Shown here piece after piece: positions 38,868-46,899 of a stretch of DNA of 64,000 bases. A model generated the notes under the pieces. That model made no database searches and was not told the origin of the DNA. It saw only the letters and a list, made by a program, of their open reading frames with translations. Origin of the DNA: Halomonas elongata (GTDB lineage Bacteria > Pseudomonadota > Gammaproteobacteria > Pseudomonadales > Halomonadaceae); NCBI RefSeq assembly GCF_029081005.1, contig NZ_JAJQTQ010000002.1, positions 1-64,000 of the forward strand. Direction: 5' to 3'. Every line of letters begins with the position of its first letter. Position 1 is the first letter of the stretch. A program made the position numbers and the translations under genes.

Positions 38868-39425
38868 TTACTGAGCGTCGTCGGCGGCCTGTTGGGTCTT
38901 TTCGCCGACGGATTCCAGGACATTGCCGGCCTTGTCGAGGGCGTTGCTGGTCGCCGAGCGGGTGGTTTCCCAGGCGCTGGCGGCGCCTTCCTTGGTATCG
39001 CTCCAGGCCTGCTGCAGGTTCTGCTTGGCCTGGTTCCACCAGGTATCGGTGTATTCGGGTTGCTCGCCGACGGCCTGGGCATCGAGATCCAGGTGGACGC
39101 TGTATTCGATGGCATCGAGGCTATCGCCGTTGCGGGTCTCGACGGTAAAGTGCTCGGCACCGACCACGTACTGCTTTTCGCCCAGGTCGAGCAGGTTGCC
39201 GGTGTCGATGACCAAGGCATGGACGCGCATGTCGTTGTCGAGCAGCACGTCCTCCACGTCGCCGATGGCCTGACTGCTGTCGGACTTGGCATAGACATCG
39301 GCGTCGAGCAGCTCATCGGTGGAGTAGAGGCCCTGTGGCGCCGCCATCGCGCTGGCCGAGAGCAGCAGGCCGGCGCCGAGCAGGACGGGGCGAAGGGTCG
39401 TGTCGAGGGTGTTGTGCAAGGTCAT
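38868..39425 (-). CDS. Secreted PRC-barrel protein with amphipathic C-terminal helix
   Basis: The 185-residue product has a signal peptide (ending SAMAAPQG), a PRC-barrel domain (about 35-105: GLYSTDELLDADVYAKSD, IGDVEDVLLDNDMRVHALVID) and a C-terminal helix of about 60 residues rich in Ala, Lys, Gln, Thr and Asp with Trp every few turns (WWNQAKQNLQQAW, ETTRSATSNALDKAG), similar to apolipoprotein or YtxH-like repeats. PRC-barrels often bind small molecules or RNA, but a periplasmic role is unknown. The ATG at 39425 follows AAGGAGAG. It is not obviously tied to the metal genes around it. Confidence 0.8.
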   Translation of the reverse strand: MTLHNTLDTTLRPVLLGAGLLLSASAMAAPQGLYSTDELLDADVYAKSDSSQAIGDVEDVLLDNDMRVHALVIDTGNLLDLGEKQYVVGAEHFTVETRNGDSLDAIEYSVHLDLDAQAVGEQPEYTDTWWNQAKQNLQQAWSDTKEGAASAWETTRSATSNALDKAGNVLESVGEKTQQAADDAQ

Positions 39426-39570
39426 TCGGGTCTCTCCTTGATCCTGAGTGTCGAAAGGTCGACGTTCCATTAGTGTGGCACGGTCGGGAGTAAGTTCCTC
39501 CCTTGTGGTGCGCATCATCCTGTATATCGTGTCGATTGATGAAACCGCTTTTACTCGAGTGCATGGCCAA

Positions 39571-39579
39571 TGCTATACC
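39571..39579 (+). promoter_or_regulatory. Extended -10 box upstream of the Mn/Zn importer
   Basis: TGCTATACC matches the extended -10 pattern TGnTATAnT. It lies about 32 bases before the binding-protein ATG. No clear -35 or Mn/Fur operator is visible. Confidence 0.35.
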
Positions 39580-39610
39580 TGCGTGCTCTCGATCACGCAT
39601 GGAGGACAGG

Positions 39611-40591
39611 ATGGCAGCTCGGCTGATGGCGACAGGACTTTCGATGGCGTTGGCATGCATTGCCGTGCCGGCCATGGCGCAACAACCGGCGCCGCTGAAG
39701 GCGGTGGCCACTACCGGCATGGTCGGGGATGTGGTCGGCCGTGTCGGCGGTGAATGCGCCGAGGTCACGACCCTGATGGGCCCCGGGGTCGATCCGCACC
39801 TCTATCAGGCCAGTGCCCGTGACGTCTCGACCTTCCAGCAGGCCGAGATGATCTTCTATTCCGGCTACTCCCTGGAAGGGCAGCTCGGCGATGTGCTGGA
39901 GCGCTTTGCCGAGATCAAGCCGACGATCGCGGTGGCCCCGTCGTCCATCGACACCGGTAGCCTGATTACCGTCCAGGATGTCTATGGCATCGATCCTCAC
40001 CTGTGGATGGATGTCTCCCTCTGGTCGCAGATCGTTCCGACCATCGCCGACTCGCTGAGCGAGGCTCGTCCGGCGTGCGAAGCGCAGATCCGGGACAACG
40101 CGTCGCGTTATGTCGCGCAGCTCGAGGCCCTGCACCGATGGGTCGAGGAGAGCATTGCGTCGATTCCCGAGCAGCAGCGCATTCTGGTCACCGCCCATGA
40201 CGCCTTCAACTACTTCGGCCGTGCCTACGACATCGAGGTGGCCGGAATCCAGGGCATCAGTACCTCGACCGAAACCGGCGTGGCGGATATCCGCGAGATG
40301 GCACAGGTGGTCGTGGATCGCGAGGTGCCCTCGGTGTTCGTCGAGAGCACCATCAATCCCCGCACCGTTCAGGCCGTCATCGAGGCCGCGCGCGAGAAGG
40401 GCCAGGAGGTGTCCGTCGGGGGGCAGCTCTATTCGGATGCCATGGGCGAGACGGGCACCGCCGATGGCACCTACATCGGGATGCTGTATCGTAATACCCG
40501 GCACATCGTCGAGGCGCTCGGCGGCGAGACACCGGCGCTGCCCGAGGCCCTCGAGGAATGGGTGGCCCGTTGGGACATTGCCGCCTCGTGA
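39611..40591 (+). CDS. Metal ABC transporter, periplasmic binding protein (Mn/Zn/Fe, cluster A-I)
   Basis: Captures a divalent metal for the importer encoded by the next three genes. The 326-residue product has a signal peptide ending AMAQQP, VATTGMVGDVVGRVGGE at the mature start, and the four expected metal ligands: His in GVDPHLYQ, His in DPHLWMD, Glu in FVESTINP and Asp in YSDAMGE. There is no His-rich loop as in ZnuA, which favours Mn or Fe over Zn. The ATG at 39611 is preceded by GGAGG; longer frames are not family-like. Confidence 0.92.
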   Translation: MAARLMATGLSMALACIAVPAMAQQPAPLKAVATTGMVGDVVGRVGGECAEVTTLMGPGVDPHLYQASARDVSTFQQAEMIFYSGYSLEGQLGDVLERFAEIKPTIAVAPSSIDTGSLITVQDVYGIDPHLWMDVSLWSQIVPTIADSLSEARPACEAQIRDNASRYVAQLEALHRWVEESIASIPEQQRILVTAHDAFNYFGRAYDIEVAGIQGISTSTETGVADIREMAQVVVDREVPSVFVESTINPRTVQAVIEAAREKGQEVSVGGQLYSDAMGETGTADGTYIGMLYRNTRHIVEALGGETPALPEALEEWVARWDIAAS

Positions 40592-40633
40592 TTCCTCACA
40601 TTCAACCGCTTGGCTCGAGAGTTCGCTGCACCC

Positions 40634-41419
40634 ATGACGACGCCGTTACATGAACCGGATCTCGCCCTCCACGTCGAGGATCTGACCGTCAGTTACCATA
40701 GCAAGCCGGTGCTGTGGGATATCGACTTCGACGTGCCGCCCGGCGTGATGGCGGCCATCGTCGGTCCGAACGGTGCCGGCAAGAGCACCCTGATCAAGAG
40801 CGTGCTGGGCCTGGTGCCCTCGGTGGCGGGACACGTCACCCTGTTCGGTCGGCCTTATCGGGCGCATCGTCGCCGGGTGGGGTATGTGCCGCAACGCTCC
40901 AGTGTCGACTGGGACTTCCCGACCACCGCCCTGGATGTGGTCACCATGGGGCTCTACGGCCGGCTGGGCTGGCTCCGGCGACCGGGACGGGGCGAGCGCC
41001 GGGAGGCCATGCAGGCGTTGGAGATGGTCGGCATGCAGGCATTCGCCGATCGCCAGATCAGCCAGCTCTCGGGCGGGCAGCAGCAGCGGGTCTTCTTGGC
41101 CCGGGCCCTCGTGCAGCAGGCCGACGTCTATTTCCTCGACGAGCCCATGGCGGGCGTCGATGCCACCACCGAACGGGCCATCGTGGATATCCTCCGACGC
41201 CTTCGCGATGACGGCAAGACGGTGATCGTCGTGCACCATGACCTGCAGACGGTGCGCAGCTACTTCGACTGGCTGCTGATCCTCAACGTGCGGGTCATCG
41301 CCCAGGGACGCGTGGAAGACGTCTATACCGCCGATAACCTGCGTCGCGCCTACGGTGGCCAGATTGCCCTGCTCGACGAGGCGGCCTTCATGCCCGACGA
41401 CAAGACCGCGGAGACGTGA
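40634..41419 (+). CDS. Metal ABC transporter, ATP-binding protein
   Basis: The 261-residue product has Walker A GPNGAGKST, VGYVPQRSSVDWDFPTT at the Q loop (a hallmark of Mn/Zn ATPases), signature LSGGQQQRVFLARAL, Walker B YFLDEPMAGVDATTE and the switch His in VVHHDLQTV. This points to the SitB/MntB/ZnuC type. The start at 40634 (MTTPLHEP) is preferred over a TTG at 40610. It is followed by the two permeases. Confidence 0.93.
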   Translation: MTTPLHEPDLALHVEDLTVSYHSKPVLWDIDFDVPPGVMAAIVGPNGAGKSTLIKSVLGLVPSVAGHVTLFGRPYRAHRRRVGYVPQRSSVDWDFPTTALDVVTMGLYGRLGWLRRPGRGERREAMQALEMVGMQAFADRQISQLSGGQQQRVFLARALVQQADVYFLDEPMAGVDATTERAIVDILRRLRDDGKTVIVVHHDLQTVRSYFDWLLILNVRVIAQGRVEDVYTADNLRRAYGGQIALLDEAAFMPDDKTAET

Positions 41420-41421
41420 CG

Positions 41422-42567
41422 ATGTCGCCGCTCGACCTGCTGCACGATTATACCATTCAGAACGTGGCCATCGGCGCGGCGCTGCTGGGGCTGATCAGCG
41501 GCGTGCTGGGCAGTTTCGCCGTGTTGCGCAAGCAGAGCCTGCTCGGCGATACCATGTCCCACGCGGCCCTGCCCGGTGTCTGCATCGGCTTCATCATCGC
41601 CGGTGCCCGGGAGATGGGGATCATCCTGCTGGGCGCGCTGACCACCGGGGCGCTCGCCGCGTTGGTGATGCTGATGCTGACGCGCAACAGCCGGCTCAAG
41701 ACCGATGCCGGGCTGGGCATTACCCTGAGCACGTCCTTCGCCCTGGGGGTGGTGCTGCTGACACACATCCAGAACATGAACAATGCCGCCCAGGGAGGCC
41801 TCGATTCTTTCCTGTTCGGTCAGGCCGCGGCGACCCTGCGCAGCGATCTGTGGATCATGGGCGGGATCACCGTTGCTGCCCTGGCGCTGGTGGTCGCGCT
41901 CTGGAAGGAATTCAAGCTGGTGTCCTTCGACCCCGAGTTCGCCGCCTCACTCGGCATGCCAGTCATGTGGCTCGAGGTGGTGCTGACGGTGATGGTCGCC
42001 CTGGCCGTGGTGGTCGGGTTGCAGATGGTCGGCGTGGTACTGATGGCGGCGATGATCATCGCCCCGGCGGTGGCCGCCAGGCAGTGGAGTCATCGGCTCG
42101 AGGGGATGGTGGTGCTCGCCGCCGTGATCGGCGTGTCGGGCGGAGTGTTCGGAGCCCTGTTGAGCGCCCTGTCGCGAGGACTGGCCACCGGCCCTCTGAT
42201 CATTCTCAGTGTTTCCAGCGTGGTGATGGTGTCCTTGTTGCTGGCGCCGGGCCGCGGATTCGTCTGGGAATGGGTACGGCTGTGGCGCGGCCGGCGCCGA
42301 CTTCGCTACCAGCAGGTATTGACCACCCTCTACCGCCTCGCCATGCACCATGCCGACCCGGTGTTCCGTTCCGAGCAGGGCATGCTGGACACCTACCACG
42401 GACACCGCACCCGGGCGGCGTTGCATCAGTTGCAGAAACGCGGCCTGGTCGAGTGGCGATCGGCGCCCCCCGATGAACCCGGCGGGGCCAAGCACTGGGT
42501 GTTGACGACGTCGGGCTTCGAGGAGGCCAGACGCATCCTCGATTCCCTCGGCCAGGAGGAACGCTGA
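41422..42567 (+). CDS. Metal ABC transporter permease with C-terminal winged-helix-like domain (first)
   Basis: Residues 1 to about 275 form the ABC-3 permease with GVLGSFAVLRKQSLLGDTMSHAALPG, the family signature, and NNAAQGGLDSFLFGQAA. Residues about 293-381 are soluble: VLTTLYRLAMHH, TRAALHQLQKRGLVEW, and HWVLTTSGFEEARRIL. This is the pattern of a DtxR/MarR-like winged helix (helix, helix, recognition-like helix, wing, helix). ABC-3 permeases are usually about 280-300 residues, so the tail adds about 90. It may sense metal or bind the ATPase. The start is ATG at 41422; a GTG two codons earlier overlaps the previous stop. Confidence 0.88.
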   Translation: MSPLDLLHDYTIQNVAIGAALLGLISGVLGSFAVLRKQSLLGDTMSHAALPGVCIGFIIAGAREMGIILLGALTTGALAALVMLMLTRNSRLKTDAGLGITLSTSFALGVVLLTHIQNMNNAAQGGLDSFLFGQAAATLRSDLWIMGGITVAALALVVALWKEFKLVSFDPEFAASLGMPVMWLEVVLTVMVALAVVVGLQMVGVVLMAAMIIAPAVAARQWSHRLEGMVVLAAVIGVSGGVFGALLSALSRGLATGPLIILSVSSVVMVSLLLAPGRGFVWEWVRLWRGRRRLRYQQVLTTLYRLAMHHADPVFRSEQGMLDTYHGHRTRAALHQLQKRGLVEWRSAPPDEPGGAKHWVLTTSGFEEARRILDSLGQEER

Positions 42568-43727
42568 TGCTGGCCACGCTGTTCGACAATGCCCCCCTGA
42601 TGATCATGCTGGTCGGTGCCCTGGTGGGCATTGCTTCCTCGCTGGTGGGCACCTTCCTGGTGCTGCGCGGCGTCAGCATGCTGTCCGATGCCATCGGGCA
42701 CTCCATCGTGTTCGGCATCGTCGTCGTCTGGTTGCTGACCCACCAGCAGAGCGGACCGGTGCAGATCGTCGGTGCCGCCCTGACGGGGCTGCTCACCGTC
42801 TTCCTCACCGAGTTGCTGGTCAGCACCCGGCGGGTCAAGAAGGACGCCGCCATCGGCCTGGTGTTTCCGGTGTTGTTCTCCGCGGGGGTGCTGCTGCTGA
42901 ATCTCTATGCGCGGGACGTGCATATCGACACCCACACGGTGCTGCTCGGCGAGATCGGTTTCGTATGGCTCGATACCTTGACCATCGGCGACTACCGCGT
43001 GCCCCAGGCGCTGGTGTGGATGGGGGTGATGACGCTGATCAACGGTGCCTTCGTCGCGCTCTTCTACAAGGAGCTCAAGATCGCCACCTTTGACGAGGCC
43101 CTGGCCAAGGCGCTGGGGCTGGCGCCCGGCGTGCTGTTCTACCTGTTGCTGCTGTTGACCAGCGGCACCGCCGTGGCGGCCTTCGACGCGGTGGGGGCGG
43201 TACTCTTCGTGGCTTTCGTCATCGTGCCGCCCTCGACGGCCTATCTGCTGACGGACCGACTGTGGATGATGTTCATCCATGGCGCCCTGGTTTCGATCGC
43301 CTCCAGCGTCTCGGGCTATTTCCTGGCCGTGGCCTGGAACGTCTCCATCGGTGGCATGATGGCCGTGATGACCGGCGTCTTCCTGCTGCTGGCCTTCCTG
43401 CTCGGTCCGCGCTATGGAATGGTCGCCCAGGTGCTGCGACGTCGCGGCCAGCGTCGGGTCAACGAGATCCGCACCCTGACGGTACACCTCTACAACCATG
43501 AGGACGGGCCGGAGCAGTGGGTGGAGAACGTCACCCAGGCGTTGCGCGAACACCTGTTGTGGGATGGCGCCAAGGCGAGCCGGGTGGTCGAGCGCAGTTG
43601 CAACGAGGGCCTGATCGAGCGCCGGGGCGAGATACTCATGCTGACCGCCACGGGGCGCGAGATGGCCAGGGAGATTCTCGAGCCGACGCGCAACGGCACC
43701 GGGTCGCTGACGACGACGGCGTATTGA
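42567..43727 (+). CDS. Metal ABC transporter permease with C-terminal winged-helix-like domain (second)
   Basis: Partner of the previous permease. Residues 1 to about 280 are the ABC-3 channel (VGTFLVLRGVSMLSDAIGHSIVFG, HTVLLGEIGFVW). Residues about 295-375 form a second winged-helix-like tail: TLTVHLYNHEDGPEQWVENV, KASRVVERSCNEGLIERRG and LMLTATGREMAREIL. The two tails differ in sequence but share the same layout. The ATG overlaps the upstream TGA by one base. Total length 386 residues, well above the family norm. Confidence 0.88.
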   Translation: MLATLFDNAPLMIMLVGALVGIASSLVGTFLVLRGVSMLSDAIGHSIVFGIVVVWLLTHQQSGPVQIVGAALTGLLTVFLTELLVSTRRVKKDAAIGLVFPVLFSAGVLLLNLYARDVHIDTHTVLLGEIGFVWLDTLTIGDYRVPQALVWMGVMTLINGAFVALFYKELKIATFDEALAKALGLAPGVLFYLLLLLTSGTAVAAFDAVGAVLFVAFVIVPPSTAYLLTDRLWMMFIHGALVSIASSVSGYFLAVAWNVSIGGMMAVMTGVFLLLAFLLGPRYGMVAQVLRRRGQRRVNEIRTLTVHLYNHEDGPEQWVENVTQALREHLLWDGAKASRVVERSCNEGLIERRGEILMLTATGREMAREILEPTRNGTGSLTTTAY

Positions 43728-43740
43728 GCCGTCAGGCGGA

Positions 43741-44673
43741 TCAGGCCGAGATCGGCGTGCCCTCGCGGACCGAGACGGCGCGCCATACCCGGCTCGGCGA
43801 GGGGCCATCCGGCAGGTCGGAACAGGTGTCGTAACGCAGCAGCTCGAGGGCGTGACAGGTGACGGTCAGCCAGCCCTGTTGGTGCGCGGTGCGCCATGCC
43901 ACCGCGAGTTCGTGCTGGGCATCGTCCGGAGCGTCGGCCTCGTCGGTGTCATCCACGACCTCGACGTCCGCCTCCTTCCCCCGGGCCGCCAGCCATTCCA
44001 GGGCGGCGACCTGTGCGCACTGGCGACGCGGCGTGAGGCGCGAGTCGCCACGGTAGCAAGGCAGGTAAGGGCGGCCCCGGGCCTCGCTTTCCAGCAGCGG
44101 CAGGATGTCGTCGTCGCCGATGCGGCCATACTTGCGGCGTTGCGGCAACAGCAGGGCGCTGGCCGCCAGTCGGCAGCCACCCAGGTGAGTGCTTTCCCAG
44201 ACATCGAAGGGCAGGTCGTGGCGGTGTACCGCATCGGCCATGGCCTTGTAGGTGGCAAAACCGAACTTGGCACAGCACTTGTCCTTCTTGCCATGGGTGC
44301 AGCACAGCAGCAGGGAACGCTCGACCGTCTCGGGTCGCCAGGGCGTCAGGTCCTCGCCGCGCCGCAGCGCGGCGAGGAAGTCGCCGAGTGCCTCGCGAGA
44401 GATATCGAATGCCAGGCATTCGGGCATCAGGAACACGCGATGATGTCGCTCGGGCTGCTCCCGTCGGTGGATCAGGTTGACGCGACGCCCCTCGTCGGGG
44501 AGGGCGTGCAGGGCTGCCGAGAGCGCCTCGGGCATGTCGCTGGCCTGGCGCAGGTTGCGTTGCCACCTGGGACGGGGCCAACTGAGCAGCAGGTTGCGCT
44601 CGAGGTGGGCTCCGCTGCCGACCAGCGGGTCGTCGATGGCGCGACTTTCCACGGCACAGAAGCGTTGGTTCAT
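43741..44673 (-). CDS. Sucrase/ferredoxin-like protein, probable siderophore-iron reductase or electron donor
   Basis: The 310-residue product belongs to the Suc_Fer-like family, a thioredoxin-fold [2Fe-2S] group. Cysteines are placed at CCTHGKKDKCC (about 124-134) and in HLGGCRLA (167), as in that family. In siderophore operons such proteins probably help release iron by reduction, but this is inference. It is last in the system 2 transcript and overlaps the ATPase gene by 4 bp. Confidence 0.82.
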   Translation of the reverse strand: MNQRFCAVESRAIDDPLVGSGAHLERNLLLSWPRPRWQRNLRQASDMPEALSAALHALPDEGRRVNLIHRREQPERHHRVFLMPECLAFDISREALGDFLAALRRGEDLTPWRPETVERSLLLCCTHGKKDKCCAKFGFATYKAMADAVHRHDLPFDVWESTHLGGCRLAASALLLPQRRKYGRIGDDDILPLLESEARGRPYLPCYRGDSRLTPRRQCAQVAALEWLAARGKEADVEVVDDTDEADAPDDAQHELAVAWRTAHQQGWLTVTCHALELLRYDTCSDLPDGPSPSRVWRAVSVREGTPISA

Positions 44674-45518
44674 GGCGCGTCCTCCTTGCTGCGTTCAGGG
44701 GACGGGGCTGTCGTGCGAATGCCCGGCACGGGCACGCACACCAGGCGTCGGGAATGCGGATCGTGGATGACGTTGGCATCGAGATCGAAGACCGCCTTGA
44801 GATTGGCGGCGGTAAAGACATCCCGAGGAGCGCCCTGGCGGTGGATCTCACCTTCGCGCATCATCACCAGCACATCGGCATAGGCGGCCGCCAGGTTGAG
44901 GTCGTGCAGCACCACCAGCAGGGTGCGGCCGTGCGCGTGAGCCAGTCGAGCGAGCAGTTCGAGCAGGTCGACCTGTACCTTGAGATCGAGAAAGGTGGTG
45001 GGCTCATCGAGCAGGATCAGATCGGTTTCCTGGGCCAGCACCATGGCGATCCAGCAGCGCTGGCGCTGGCCGCCGGAGAGGGTGTCGACGCTGCGCTCGG
45101 CGAAGTCCGTCACATCGGCATGAGCCATCGCCTCGCGGACGGCGCGGGTATCCTGTTCGGCATCCTGCCGCCACAGCCGCTGGTGGGGAAAACGGCCCAT
45201 GCCGACCAGTTGCCTGACCGTGAGGCCCTCCGGAACGGAAGGACCCTGGGGCAGGATGCCCAGGCGTTGCGCCACTTCCCGCGTGTGGCGGCGGTGGATG
45301 TCCTCGCCGTCGAGACAGACCCGGCCGGCGCTGGGGGTCAGGGTGCGGGCCAGCGTCTTCAGCAGTGTCGACTTGCCGCTGCCGTTGGGGCCGAGCAGTA
45401 CCGTCAGCTTGCCTTCGGCCACCGCCAGGTCGACGCCGTCGAGCACGCGTCGGGACTCGTACCCGGCGCACAGGGCTTCGCCCGTCAATCGCGGTGGCTT
45501 GGCAGGGATCGAGGGCAT
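44670..45518 (-). CDS. Siderophore ABC transporter, ATP-binding protein (system 2)
   Basis: The 282-residue product has Walker [27 protein letters not shown] at the Q loop, signature LSGGQRQRCW, Walker B LILLDEPTTFLDLKVQ and the switch His in VLHDLNLAAAYAD. It is FecE/FepC-like. I chose the ATG at 45518 (MPSIPAKPP); a frame to 45599 would overlap the Fur-like site at 45560. It is separated from its permeases by a 330-base repeat-rich spacer. Confidence 0.9.
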   Translation of the reverse strand: MPSIPAKPPRLTGEALCAGYESRRVLDGVDLAVAEGKLTVLLGPNGSGKSTLLKTLARTLTPSAGRVCLDGEDIHRRHTREVAQRLGILPQGPSVPEGLTVRQLVGMGRFPHQRLWRQDAEQDTRAVREAMAHADVTDFAERSVDTLSGGQRQRCWIAMVLAQETDLILLDEPTTFLDLKVQVDLLELLARLAHAHGRTLLVVLHDLNLAAAYADVLVMMREGEIHRQGAPRDVFTAANLKAVFDLDANVIHDPHSRRLVCVPVPGIRTTAPSPERSKEDAP

Positions 45519-45847
45519 GGGGCGACTCGTCGGTGTGGTAGCGGGGCCGAAGACCGTAAGATAAAAAGTTCTCATTTTCAATGCTGGCCGGAAATCCACG
45601 CAGGGCTGTTGCAGCTAGCGTTGTTGCTCGGGACTGATCCGTCGACAGGTCTGCGAGGGGGCGCTGTGAACCCCTCCCTGGGCGCTACCGACGCCCAGCG
45701 GCGCTCTCGCATCCTGCTCCGCTTGCAGGACCGGTGCTGGCCATCCATGGCCAGCCCGTTCGGAGCAGTGCTCCTCACCCCTGGCGTAGGACCCCCTCTT
45801 CGACCTGTCCCCGGCGCCCCTCGCCAGCCTCTGCTACTCCCTGCCCT
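45519..45847. other. Repeat-rich spacer inside siderophore system 2
   Basis: No credible gene. Two hairpins stand out: CTGGGCG/CGCCCAG at 45678-45698 and GCTGGCCAT/ATGGCCAGC at 45736-45755. The text GTGAACCCCTCCCTGGGCGC and the CCATCCATGG core resemble dispersed intergenic repeats that I recall from Halomonas genomes, but I cannot confirm this here. It separates the permease genes from the ATPase gene, and a Fur-like site lies at its ATPase end. Confidence 0.5.
45560..45579 (-). promoter_or_regulatory. Fur box ahead of the system 2 ATPase
   Basis: GAAAATGAGAACTTTTTATC on the minus strand is close to the Fur consensus with one extra base. It suggests a second, Fur-controlled promoter for the ATPase and reductase pair. 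Confidence 0.5.
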
Positions 45848-46897
45848 TCAATGACGCTGGTAACGGGTGCGGTGCAGCAGATAGACGAAGAAGGGCGCGC
45901 CCACCCCCGAGACGAAGATGCCGGCGGGCAGGTCCTTGGGCAGGAAGGCCACGCGGCCGAGCAGGTCGGCGTGGAGCACGATCAGGGCACCGACCAGGGC
46001 CGCGACGGGCACCAGGCGGGCGAAGCCCCGACCCACCAGACGGGCGGCGATGTGCGGCGCGATCAGGCCCACGAAGCTGAGCCCCCCGGCGAAGGCCACG
46101 GCCGCGCCCGCCAGCACCACGCTGCTGCCCATCAGCACCAGCCGGCTGCGCAGCACGTGCACGCCGAGTCCCTGGGCCACGTGATCGCCCAGCGCCATGG
46201 CATCCAGGTGCCGCGCCCGGGTCAGGCACAGCGGAACGGCGAGCAGCAGCCAGGGCAGCAGGCCCAGCACGTCCTGCCACTGGGCGGCATAGAGGCTACC
46301 GGTCAGCCACACATAGGCGGTCATGGCGGCGGCATCGTCGCTGATCACGATCAGCAGGGTGGTCACGGCGCCCATGGCGGCGGAGAGCCCGATGCCGACC
46401 AGTACCATGCGCGAGGGCGCGATGCCGCGGCGCCAGGCCAGCAGGAACACCAGAAGGGCGGAGAGCAGCGCGCCGAGCAGCGCGGCGCCCGGCAGCCAAT
46501 GGATGCTCAAGGTGGTGCCGAACAGTGCCAGGAAGGCCACGGCGGCCAGGGCGGCACCGCTGGTGATGCCGATCACGTCCGGGGAGGCCAGCGGGTTGCG
46601 CACGATGCCCTGGAGGATGGCGCCGGCCACCGCCAGGGCCGCTCCCACCAGCACGGCCAGCACGATGCGTGGCAGGCGCAGCTCCCAGACGATGAAGGCG
46701 ATGTCGCTGTCCCCGGGCGCGGCCAGGGCGTGCAGGACTTCCCCGAACGAGGTGGGGAAGCTGCCGAGGGAGAGCGACAGGCCCATGCTGGCCACCAGCA
46801 GCAGTCCGAGCAGGCTCGCCAGTCCCAGGTCCTGCCACCGCCGGGTGTCGCCGCCGGCGGCGTCTTCACGGGGCAGGGTCGTGGAGCGCGTCGTCAT
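45848..46897 (-). CDS. Siderophore ABC transporter, FecCD-family permease (system 2, second)
   Basis: The 349-residue product has the family signatures LRLPRIVLAVLVGAALAVAG, NPLASPDVIGITSGAAL and GLSFVGLIAPHIAAR. It starts at 46897, two bases after the first permease stop. A longer open frame to 48097 exists in the same phase but that part is a shadow of the other genes. Confidence 0.93.
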   Translation of the reverse strand: MTTRSTTLPREDAAGGDTRRWQDLGLASLLGLLLVASMGLSLSLGSFPTSFGEVLHALAAPGDSDIAFIVWELRLPRIVLAVLVGAALAVAGAILQGIVRNPLASPDVIGITSGAALAAVAFLALFGTTLSIHWLPGAALLGALLSALLVFLLAWRRGIAPSRMVLVGIGLSAAMGAVTTLLIVISDDAAAMTAYVWLTGSLYAAQWQDVLGLLPWLLLAVPLCLTRARHLDAMALGDHVAQGLGVHVLRSRLVLMGSSVVLAGAAVAFAGGLSFVGLIAPHIAARLVGRGFARLVPVAALVGALIVLHADLLGRVAFLPKDLPAGIFVSGVGAPFFVYLLHRTRYQRH

Positions 46898-46899
46898 GG

